From assembly GCA_947305705.1 (NCBI GenBank), contig CAMZEB010000009.1:1-35510 (forward strand): 35,510 nucleotides of DNA, in the 5' to 3' direction. Position numbers and translations under genes: made by a program. The DNA is from an uncultured Candidatus Saccharibacteria bacterium (GTDB taxonomy: Bacteria; Patescibacteriota; Saccharimonadia; Saccharimonadales; Saccharimonadaceae). Position 1 is the first letter of the stretch. The number at the start of each line of letters is the position of its first letter. Below are positions 1 through 5,610 of this stretch, in pieces. Below the pieces are notes generated by a model that was given only the letters and a program-made list of their open reading frames with translations, had not been told where the DNA came from and ran no database searches.

Positions 1-38
1 CTTAAATTTTTCTCCGGGGGGTTGATTTTTTAATCTCC

Positions 39-177
39 TTTGAGCTTTTTTACAGGAGTGCAGGTTCTTCTTGCCGCTTTTTTGATGTTCCTTCCGTTAC
101 GATTCATCTCCTTTCAAGAATTGTATGACCTCCTCACATACTAAAACAGCACCTGCACTCCTGTAAAAGGGCTCAAG
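39..177. repeat. Long inverted repeat in the leader, arms 39-65 and 151-177
   Basis: The 27-base arms at 39-65 and 151-177 are reverse complements over almost their whole length. The core ACAGGAGTGCAGGT (52-65) is perfectly matched by ACCTGCACTCCTGT (151-164). Only three positions differ, and all three would be G-U wobble pairs in RNA. The 85-base spacer 66-150 has no convincing gene. The repeat lies just upstream of the small terminase-like gene and the HNH gene, where a packaging (cos/pac) region would be expected. It could be an RNA stem, a protein-binding site or the remains of an inverted duplication. The repeat is certain; its role is not. Confidence 0.75.
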
Positions 178-217
178 AATCACACAAAAAGAGTCTAGAA
201 GAGGGGAGGAACACACT

Positions 218-565
218 TTGAGTCGTAGCAAACAGCAGGTAAAGAGCTCAGAAGACCAGAGTTTCCGCTGGGCTAATACAGTGGAGGGTCGAGAGAGGCA
301 GCTTATTAGCCTGGCATATGAGCGAGTTGGGGAGAAGATGTTAAATGGCACAGCTACATCGCAGGAGCTTGTGTTCTTCTTAAAGCTCGGAACTACCAGA
401 GAGCAGATAGAGCGGGAGATCAAGGAGCGAGAGCGTGAATTGATAACCGCAAAGACTGAGGCCATCAAATCTCAAAAGCGAGTTGAGGATCTTTATGCTA
501 ATGCTATAAAGGCATTTACCTCTTACCAGGGGCACGAGGATGAGGATTATGAGGAACTACAGTGA
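218..565 (+). CDS. Small helical protein, probable terminase small subunit-like
   Basis: A 115-residue, highly charged protein. The TTG start at 218 follows a strong SD (GAGGGGAGGA, 201-210). Residues about 28-60 form a helical block (RERQLISLAYERVGEKML, then SQELVFFLKLGTTREQIE), followed by a Glu/Lys/Arg coiled-coil-like helix at about 58-95 and an acidic tail. This pattern is familiar from small proteins placed directly before an HNH gene in Bacillota siphoviruses, which are often considered terminase small subunit-like. Its 3' end overlaps the next gene. No DNA-binding motif is certain, and the large terminase lies 5 kb downstream, so the assignment is inferred from position and character. 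Confidence 0.5.
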   Translation: MSRSKQQVKSSEDQSFRWANTVEGRERQLISLAYERVGEKMLNGTATSQELVFFLKLGTTREQIEREIKERERELITAKTEAIKSQKRVEDLYANAIKAFTSYQGHEDEDYEELQ

Positions 566-968
566 TCTATCTAAGTTGAAAACTTTTAATGACCGATTTG
601 AGTATTTAAAGCTTAACGGGGCTGTCGGCCAGAGTACTTTTGGGTTTGATAGGTATTTAAATCAGACATTCTACCAGTCGGACGCATGGCGATCGGCAAG
701 ACGTAAGACCATCCTTAGAGATAGTGATGGCAATACAGTTTTTGATCTGGGTTGCAAAGATCGTCCGATTAATGGGAAAGTTTATGTTCATCATATGAAT
801 CCAATTGATGCTAAGTCTATAAACGATCGCAACTCAGATATTACTAACTGCGAGTATCTCATTTGTTGCTCTAAAGAGACCCATGATGCTATACATTATG
901 GAGGGGTTGCTCCAAAGGAAGATACTCTTATAATTAGGAAGCCAGGGGATACAATACCATGGAGGTGA
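549..968 (+). CDS. HNH endonuclease, packaging-associated
   Basis: A 139-residue HNH nuclease. ATG 549 is preferred over the in-frame ATG 540 because the SD-like GAGGATGAGG (536-545) is correctly spaced for it. The nuclease core is at residues about 79-116: the HHMNPI segment (His81, His82), Asn100 in the NCEYLI segment, then His112 and His116 of ETHDAIH. The N-terminal half is of the type 'F..RF.YL.L.G.VG..TFGFDRYLNQ.FY.S', seen in this phage subfamily. HNH proteins next to terminase genes are required for cos cleavage in HK97-like phages. Overlap with gene 218-565 suggests translational coupling. The family call is firm; the role in packaging is from precedent. Confidence 0.85.
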   Translation: MRNYSDLSKLKTFNDRFEYLKLNGAVGQSTFGFDRYLNQTFYQSDAWRSARRKTILRDSDGNTVFDLGCKDRPINGKVYVHHMNPIDAKSINDRNSDITNCEYLICCSKETHDAIHYGGVAPKEDTLIIRKPGDTIPWR

Positions 969-974
969 CGCAGT

Positions 975-1307
975 GTGCATAGCATTCTAAATACTATAAA
1001 AAAGATTATTGGTATTGATGAGTCGTATACGCATTTCGATACAGATTTAATAATGCATATTAACTCTGTATTCTTTATATTAAACCAGCTCGGGATTGGA
1101 CCAGAAGAGCCATACAGTATAACTGGCCCAGATGAAGAATGGTCTGACTTTTTTATGGGATCTAAAGAAAGCGAGATAGTTAAAAGCTACATCGCAATGA
1201 AGGTCCGCATGATGTTTGACCCACCGCAGAATAATGCACTTGCGCAAGTAATTAAAGAACAAATTTCAGAATTTGAATGGAGAGCCAATGTCGCTTCCGG
1301 GGTGTGA
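975..1307 (+). CDS. gp6-like head-tail connector protein
   Basis: A 110-residue protein starting at GTG 975 after the SD GGAGGTGA (961-968). It resembles small helical DNA-packaging/connector proteins of the HK97 gp6 type. The N-terminal half is a helix pair with an invariant-looking DTDLIMHINSVF segment (about 22-33) and LNQLGIGP (about 36-43). The C-terminal half has the typical pattern 'VKSYIAMKVRMMFDPP' (about 70-85) and a closing helix EFEWRANV. gp6-like proteins bind under the portal ring and link head to tail. Its position far upstream of the capsid genes is unusual, since the other neck genes lie at 13,682-14,315. The call rests on pattern recognition. Confidence 0.65.
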   Translation: MHSILNTIKKIIGIDESYTHFDTDLIMHINSVFFILNQLGIGPEEPYSITGPDEEWSDFFMGSKESEIVKSYIAMKVRMMFDPPQNNALAQVIKEQISEFEWRANVASGV

Positions 1308-1310
1308 CAT

Positions 1311-1688
1311 ATGGCTTTTATTTTTTATAATGCAAACCCCGAACGGAGATCTACTATCGACTGTACAGTTAGAGCGATCTCCAAAGTGTTAGGCCTTACC
1401 TGGGAGGAGGTATACATAGATCTTTGTATTAGAGGCCTATTTCGTCATGATATGCCAGAAGTAAATAGTGTATGGGGAGGGTACCTCGAAGAATCTGGAT
1501 ATCGAAAAACATTATTACCTAATGTTTGCCCCAACTGTTGCACAGTGGTTGAATTTTGTTACAACCATCCAGTTGGGTCGTTTCTTGTAAATACTGATAG
1601 ACACGTCGTTGCTATTGTCGACGGAAACTACTATGACACCTGGGATTCAGGTGACCAAATAGTAAATTATTATTGGGAAAAGGAGTAA
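1311..1688 (+). CDS. C39/papain-like cysteine protease-like phage protein
   Basis: A 125-residue protein whose ATG 1311 lies 3 bases after the previous stop. A papain-like triad can be proposed: Cys18 in STIDCTVRAIS, His98 in DRHVVAIVDG and Asp109 or Asp112 in YYDTWDSGD. The order Cys-helix, then His followed by V-V-A-I-V, then Asp on the next strand is that of the C39/papain-like fold. Four further Cys (73, 76, 77, 83) could bind a metal or form disulfides. Similar small proteins occur in structural regions of Bacillota phages, with unknown substrate. Possible roles are virion protein processing or action on a host peptide. The fold is moderately supported and activity is not shown. Confidence 0.6.
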   Translation: MAFIFYNANPERRSTIDCTVRAISKVLGLTWEEVYIDLCIRGLFRHDMPEVNSVWGGYLEESGYRKTLLPNVCPNCCTVVEFCYNHPVGSFLVNTDRHVVAIVDGNYYDTWDSGDQIVNYYWEKE

Positions 1689-1694
1689 ATTAAA

Positions 1695-2141
1695 ATGTCA
1701 ACCAGTCAGTATTACCCGCAGCCGGTCGCAACAGGATTGCAGTATCCGGCACCAATGAGTTACACATCTCAGCCTCGAATGCCATATGGAGGTAGTGCAC
1801 CGTACGATACAGCATATGGTGCATCTTATGGCAATTCCTCGTACTCTGATTTTCGTTGGGTTCAGGGCGAGGCCGGGGCTAAAGCATTTACTATGCCTCC
1901 AAATTCGCGGGCTTTACTGCTGGACTCCGAGTCCCCAGTATTTTACATTAAGGTCACTGACATGAGTGGAATGCCGCAGCCACTTCGTATCTTCGATTAT
2001 ACGGAGCGAGTTGCTACGGCATCTCTCCCAGCAGTGGACGAGAGTAATTATGTAACAAGAAACGAGTTTAACGATCTTCGCAAGATGATCGATGACTTAA
2101 CTGCTCCAAACCCCTCCTCTAACACAGAAAGGAGGGCCTAA
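1695..2141 (+). CDS. Conserved phage structural-region protein, Tyr/Pro/Gly-rich N terminus
   Basis: A 148-residue protein in three parts. The N-terminal 50 residues are a low-complexity Y/P/Q/G/S segment, likely disordered. Residues about 53-105 form a compact beta-rich domain with the pattern FRWVQGEAGAKAF...PNSRALLLDSESPVFYIKVTD...PLRIFDYTER. A short C-terminal helix (NEFNDLRKMIDDL) follows. I recognise the central domain as one recurring in gut Bacillota phages, always without an assigned function. It heads a run of five uncharacterised genes (to 4203) that appear to form a cotranscribed unit. A virion or head-decoration role is possible but unproven. Confidence 0.6.
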   Translation: MSTSQYYPQPVATGLQYPAPMSYTSQPRMPYGGSAPYDTAYGASYGNSSYSDFRWVQGEAGAKAFTMPPNSRALLLDSESPVFYIKVTDMSGMPQPLRIFDYTERVATASLPAVDESNYVTRNEFNDLRKMIDDLTAPNPSSNTERRA

Positions 2142-2143
2142 TC

Positions 2144-2392
2144 ATGGCGAACCCATTATTTAAAGCCTTTGGAAATAGCCAGCCAATTCAAAATGCTGGC
2201 AGTCCGTTCGACATGTTTGGAGGACCCCAGCAATTCCAGCAAACTCTTAATAACTATGCTCAGAACTTTATGTCTAAGATGACGTGCACTCCTGAGCAGA
2301 AAGTTAGAGAGCTTTTGGATTCTGGGCGGATGACCCAAGAGCAGTTCAATCAATTGAGTTCTCTTGCAAATAGGTTAACCGGTAGAAACTAA
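2144..2392 (+). CDS. Small conserved phage protein, Gln/Asn-rich then helical
   Basis: An 82-residue protein; the SD AAAGGAGGG (2128-2136) overlaps the end of the previous gene and is well spaced for ATG 2144. Residues 1-45 are rich in Gln, Asn, Phe and Gly. Residues about 48-80 form a helix pair with the pattern TPEQKVRELLDSGRMTQEQF, which looks like a small helical bundle. It is normally found between the proteins flanking it here. No function can be assigned from sequence; a small virion or scaffold-related protein is possible. Confidence 0.6.
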   Translation: MANPLFKAFGNSQPIQNAGSPFDMFGGPQQFQQTLNNYAQNFMSKMTCTPEQKVRELLDSGRMTQEQFNQLSSLANRLTGRN

Positions 2393-2456
2393 GTATACAA
2401 ACCACTGGCCAGGGTTTAGTATAAATATTTTTAAATCGAAAGGAAACAATAGCATT
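2393..2456 (+). other. Intergenic leader with imperfect dyad before gene 2457
   Basis: A 64-base gap holding a near-palindrome, AAACCACTGGCCAGGGTTT (about 2399-2417), with one offset base. It is followed by a very AT-rich stretch containing TATAAAT (2420-2426) and then the SD AAAGGAAA before ATG 2457. The next gene has the codon bias of a highly expressed gene, so a promoter or operator here is reasonable. No good -35 box can be matched, so this is only a candidate. Confidence 0.25.
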
Positions 2457-3278
2457 ATGTCTTTAGTTGATGGTGGTGTGGGCATGTCCCCTGCCGATAT
2501 TGCGGCAGTCACTCGTAACAATGGTTCTGGCTTTGGCTGGGGCGGCGACGGTTCTTGGGCTTGGTGGCTTATTATTCTTCTGCTGTTTGGTTTTAATGGC
2601 GGCTGGGGTAATAATGGCTTTGGCAACAACGGCGCTATCCCGTATATGATGAGTAATACTACTCAGACTGATGTGCAGCGAGGTTTTGACCAGTCTGCTA
2701 TCATGAATGGTCTGAACGGTATTACTAGTGCAATCTCTACCGGTTTCTCCAATGCCGAGATTTCTCGGTGCAATTCGCAGGCTAACATCCTGCAGACGTT
2801 AAACGCAAATCAAAATGGCTTACTGGCTGGGATGAATTCTCTGGCTATGGGTCTGCAGAACTGCTGCTGCGATAATCGTGCAGGCTTAGCTGACTTAAAG
2901 TATACAGTGGCGACTGAGAACTGCGCCGATCGTAATGCTTTAAGCGAAGGTCTCACCAGCATGATGATGGCAAACAACGCCAATACCCAGAGCATCGTTA
3001 ATGCTACGAATGCCGGCATTCAGTCCATTATGGGTAAGATCTGCCAGCTTGAGCTTGACGGTAAGAATGAGCGTATTGCCGATCTGCAGCTCCAGCTCAA
3101 CGAGGCCAATCGTCGTGCATCCCAGACCGATCAGACTGCTCAGATTCTGGCGTCCCAGTCTGCTCAGACCGCAATCCTTGAGAACTATCTGCGGCCGTCT
3201 CCCATCCCCGCTTATGTGGTGCAGAATCCTAATTGCTGCAATCAGAATTACTACTCCGGCTGCGGTTGCGGTATGTAA
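2457..3278 (+). CDS. Cys-rich membrane-anchored phage protein, probably abundant
   Basis: A 273-residue protein. Residues about 33-46 (WAWWLIILLLFGFN) form one hydrophobic segment, flanked by Gly/Asn-rich linkers. Residues about 65-235 are mostly helical with many Asn, Gln, Ala and Ser. Cys clusters occur in QNCCCDNRAG, TENCADRNAL and KICQLELDGKNER, and the tail ends NCCNQNYYSGCGCGM. The family recurs in Bacillota phages and prophages without a function. Codon choice (many CTG, CGT, CAG, TCC) resembles the capsid and tail-tube genes rather than its neighbours, suggesting high expression. A virion or injected membrane-contacting protein is possible. Presence of the gene is certain; its role is unknown. 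Confidence 0.7.
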   Translation: MSLVDGGVGMSPADIAAVTRNNGSGFGWGGDGSWAWWLIILLLFGFNGGWGNNGFGNNGAIPYMMSNTTQTDVQRGFDQSAIMNGLNGITSAISTGFSNAEISRCNSQANILQTLNANQNGLLAGMNSLAMGLQNCCCDNRAGLADLKYTVATENCADRNALSEGLTSMMMANNANTQSIVNATNAGIQSIMGKICQLELDGKNERIADLQLQLNEANRRASQTDQTAQILASQSAQTAILENYLRPSPIPAYVVQNPNCCNQNYYSGCGCGM

Positions 3279-3290
3279 GGAGGATTAGTG

Positions 3291-3764
3291 ATGGCTGAAT
3301 GGACTAACACCGTAGAGCAGATTGTTAATCCTGGAGAGTCCGTCATCTTCACTATTAATAGCGTTACCTGCACTAGAGGATTTGTACGTAATCGTGCTGG
3401 CGATGGCAATTTTGTACTGAGCGGTTGGGTTCCTAACTCTCGGTGCGGTTGCTGCTGCCATAGGGCAGATAGCTCAGCAATCTACTTCGTTGACTTTGGT
3501 GCAAATATTGCCATACCTACTGGCGGTGAAGTTGGCGAAATTTCTCTGGCTTTCGCTATAGACGGAAGCACCATACCTTCAACTAGCATGCTTGTTACTC
3601 CTGCTGCTGTGGAAGAATATTCTAATGTTAGTAGAGCTACGAACATTCCTATCTGGCGCAATTGCTGCCAGTCTTTAAGTGTTCGTAATACTTCTGACCA
3701 GCCTATACTGGTTAGAAATGCTAACATTGATTTTTCCAGACCAGACTTAGAGATTTCTATGTAA
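3291..3764 (+). CDS. Beta-rich conserved phage protein with Cys cluster
   Basis: A 157-residue protein. ATG 3291 is chosen over the in-frame GTG 3288 because GGAGG (3279-3283) lies seven bases upstream. It begins WTNTVEQIVNPGESVIFT, then alternating strands with RCGCCCHRAD (about 51-60), a central FGANIAIPTGGEVGEISLAFAIDG segment, VTPAAVEEYSNVS, and a C-terminal QSLSVRNTSDQPILVRNANI. This layout resembles jelly-roll (BclA/TNF-like) trimer domains and matches a family found beside the 2457-type gene in gut phages. It may be a surface decoration or spike protein. The structural idea is inferred from pattern only. Confidence 0.6.
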   Translation: MAEWTNTVEQIVNPGESVIFTINSVTCTRGFVRNRAGDGNFVLSGWVPNSRCGCCCHRADSSAIYFVDFGANIAIPTGGEVGEISLAFAIDGSTIPSTSMLVTPAAVEEYSNVSRATNIPIWRNCCQSLSVRNTSDQPILVRNANIDFSRPDLEISM

Positions 3765-3780
3765 AAAAGGGGGTGCAGTA

Positions 3781-4203
3781 ATGGCTGATTGCAAGGTTTA
3801 TTCCGACCTCATTGATATTGTTGAGGCCGAGCTGAAGAAGCTTGTTAAAAAGGGCGAGTTAAACGCCAGCGAAACTAGTGCTGCTAAGGATGCTGTTTCT
3901 TGCATTCTTAAGTCTATGGAGCTTAAGGATAGAAAAGAAATGGAGGAAGAGTTAGCGCAGCGAGGATATTCCTATGGCGATGACCCATATCGTAAGTGGG
4001 AGATTCTGAGCTATGGCGGGCGTAACATGCCTCGTATGTCGATGGCCAGTCGTCGAGATGATATGTCTAGAGGATATAGCCATCATAGTATCAAAGATCG
4101 AGCCATTAGCCGCTTAGAGACCATGATGGATGAAGCGGGTAGTGAGTACGAGCGCGAGAAGGTTCGCGAGTTTATTCGTAGATTAGAAATGATCTCCGAG
4201 TAA
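3781..4203 (+). CDS. Charged helical phage protein
   Basis: A 140-residue protein starting at ATG 3781 after an AAGGGGGTG SD. Residues about 1-60 are helical and charged (DLIDIVEAELKKLVKKGELN, then ETSAAKDAVSCILKSMELK). Residues about 65-100 form an Arg/Tyr/Gly/Ser/Met-rich linker, followed by a C-terminal helix pair (RAISRLETMMDEA, EREKVREFIRRLEMI). It closes the first gene block: its stop lies seven bases before a strong terminator. Related proteins accompany the 2457- and 3291-type genes in other phages. A structural or scaffolding role fits, but nothing identifies it. Confidence 0.55.
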   Translation: MADCKVYSDLIDIVEAELKKLVKKGELNASETSAAKDAVSCILKSMELKDRKEMEEELAQRGYSYGDDPYRKWEILSYGGRNMPRMSMASRRDDMSRGYSHHSIKDRAISRLETMMDEAGSEYEREKVREFIRRLEMISE

Positions 4204-4210
4204 TATTTTT

Positions 4211-4243
4211 AGGAGGGTGTCTTCGGATGCCCTCCTATTTTTT
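4211..4243 (+). terminator. Rho-independent terminator with cUUCGg tetraloop
   Basis: AGGAGGGTGTC (4211-4221) pairs with GATGCCCTCCT (4226-4236) through 11 base pairs, including two G-U pairs, closed by the very stable TTCG loop (4222-4225). A T-run follows (4238-4243). It begins seven bases after the stop of gene 3781-4203. Only 14 bases separate the T-run from the next ATG, so downstream genes need read-through, antitermination or an unseen promoter. Confidence 0.9.
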
Positions 4244-4252
4244 ATAGGAGGG
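4230..4252 (+). promoter_or_regulatory. Alternative hairpin that would hide the ribosome site of gene 4258
   Basis: CCCTCCTAT (4230-4238) is the 3' arm of the terminator and is also perfectly complementary to ATAGGAGGG (4244-4252), which holds the SD for ATG 4258. The resulting hairpin has nine pairs and a TTTTT loop. It cannot coexist with the terminator stem. Pairing is read directly from the sequence; a regulatory effect is inferred. Confidence 0.5.
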
Positions 4253-4257
4253 ATTCG

Positions 4258-4908
4258 ATGAGTAACACTATATATTTACAGCATTATGGAATCTTAGGTC
4301 AAAAGTGGGGAGTGCGAAGATTCCAGAACCCCGATGGGACATATACATCGGAAGGAAAGAGAAGAAGGAATTCTGATGGCAATTCCGATAATTCAGAAAC
4401 TAGTTCTTCTAGAGATAGAAAAAAAAATAGAAAAATTGCAGCGGCAGGAGCTATCGGAGCTGCTGCGGCAGTTGGCGGCATTGCTGCGTATAATGCAAGT
4501 AAGAACAAAAACATTGGCCAAGCAGACAAGAGAGCCAGTTTAAACGACTGGTTCGAGCCTAAAATTAAAAGCGGCAAAGATAAGCCTCCGATGTCGAAGG
4601 CCGAGAAGGTTTCAAAAGAATCTGAAAAGTCTTTTGGAGGCGTTGAGAAACTTGTTTCGTTTACTGAAAAACTCAGAAAAGTTGACGAAATTAATAAACG
4701 AAACAAAGAAATAGAGAAAATGACCGACGATGATCTTCGAAAAAAGACAAATCGTTTGAATTTAGAAACCGGCTACATTGATGCAATAAACCGGAGAGAA
4801 ACGGCTAGCGGAAAAATTGCAGCTACCGATATCATTAATGCAGTTGGTGGGTCACTTGCAATTATTGGAGGCGTAGTCGGAATAGCCACCGCTATAAAAA
4901 CTAAATAA
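4258..4908 (+). CDS. KWG-tag protein 1, two hydrophobic segments
   Basis: A 216-residue basic protein. Residues about 6-30 carry the shared N-terminal tag (LQHYGILGQKWGVRRFQNP, then DGTYTSEGKRR). A Ser/Asn/Lys-rich linker follows. Residues about 60-80 (IAAAGAIGAAAAVGGIAAY) and 193-213 (NAVGGSLAIIGGVVGIATAI) are hydrophobic and Gly/Ala-rich, like membrane-inserting segments. The middle is a charged helix (EKLRKVDEINKRNKEIEKM). It is the first of six genes sharing this tag around the terminase and portal genes. I suggest a virion cargo protein that might insert in the host membrane on injection; this is inference. Translation may be limited by the structure over its SD. Confidence 0.65.
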   Translation: MSNTIYLQHYGILGQKWGVRRFQNPDGTYTSEGKRRRNSDGNSDNSETSSSRDRKKNRKIAAAGAIGAAAAVGGIAAYNASKNKNIGQADKRASLNDWFEPKIKSGKDKPPMSKAEKVSKESEKSFGGVEKLVSFTEKLRKVDEINKRNKEIEKMTDDDLRKKTNRLNLETGYIDAINRRETASGKIAATDIINAVGGSLAIIGGVVGIATAIKTK

Positions 4909-5006
4909 TATGCCGTAGTAGGCAATGCTGTTTAATTTATGTGCTTTTTCATATAAATTTCATTGCATAAATTATTTGGCCAACATATTAATAGAGGAAA
5001 ATCAAA
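4909..5006 (+). other. Intergenic stem-loop before KWG-tag protein 2
   Basis: The gap holds a two-part stem-loop. ATTTATGTG (4935-4943) pairs with CATATAAAT (4950-4958) around a CTTTTT loop with one G-U pair. An outer GCAATG (4922-4927) pairs with CATTGC (4961-4966). It has no T-run directly after it, so it is not a classical terminator. It may be an RNA processing or stability element. The SD of the next gene (AGAGGAAA) lies outside it. Confidence 0.35.
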
Positions 5007-5594
5007 ATGGAATATTGTTTACAGCATTATGGAATCTTAGGCCAAAAGTGGGGAGTACGACGCTACCAGAACGAGGACGGAAGCTTAACTCCTGCTGGAA
5101 AGAAGAGATATTCTAATGGTGATCTTGCTTATAAAGATTTTAAAAAAGCCATTAGACGCCAAAGAGGAGAAAAGCTTGGCCAATCAAATAGATGGATGTC
5201 TGGACATGGAATAGGTGAAAAATCAGATCGTCTTTTTCAAGAAGCAGATAAGAAAAGGCAGGAGTATGAAAATTCCCATCAGTATAAGCAATGGTTAAAG
5301 AAATATGACAATTATTATAAGGTTTCCGAGAGAAAATTGCAAAATGGTCAAATAACTGTAGAAGAATTTGACCGAGGCGGGGATGAGATATGGAAGCAAC
5401 GCCCAAAGAAAAATTTTAACGATCCAAGAGAAGCGGTTTATGTTGTTGGAAAAGGATATGTCAATAATTATATTGAACGAGGCGGAAAAGATCTATCTAT
5501 AGCTTATATCGAAGATATCGGGTTCAACAAAGAGACAGCAGAAAAAATAGTTGAGTCGATTATAAAACGTAATAAGACCTTAGGTGGAGTCTAA
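5007..5594 (+). CDS. KWG-tag protein 2, charged helical body
   Basis: A 195-residue soluble, strongly basic protein. Residues about 5-35 are the shared tag (HYGILGQKWGVRRYQNEDGS, then LTPAGKKRYS). The body is helical and rich in Lys, Arg, Tyr and Gln, with no hydrophobic segment. It ends in a helix-turn-helix-like block (YIEDIGFNKETAEKIVESII) at about 167-187. The sequence GAGGAAAATCAAAATGGAATATT across its start is identical to that of the gene at 7384, so homology between these paralogues begins before the start codon. No enzyme motif is seen. It lies 16 bases before the large terminase gene. Cargo or packaging-accessory roles are both possible. Confidence 0.65.
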   Translation: MEYCLQHYGILGQKWGVRRYQNEDGSLTPAGKKRYSNGDLAYKDFKKAIRRQRGEKLGQSNRWMSGHGIGEKSDRLFQEADKKRQEYENSHQYKQWLKKYDNYYKVSERKLQNGQITVEEFDRGGDEIWKQRPKKNFNDPREAVYVVGKGYVNNYIERGGKDLSIAYIEDIGFNKETAEKIVESIIKRNKTLGGV

Positions 5595-5610
5595 TAAGGA
5601 GTAATTCAAC

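Noticed and set aside
30-107. A 25-residue basic peptide frame on the minus strand (begins MNRNGRNIKKAARR)
   Set aside because: The SD-like GGAG directly abuts the ATG with no spacer, and the frame is largely explained by the inverted repeat. Too short to support as a gene.
97-468. A 123-codon minus-strand open frame overlapping the first gene
   Set aside because: It has low-complexity Ser/Leu composition, lies opposite gene 218-565 with its strong SD, and has no recognisable domain.
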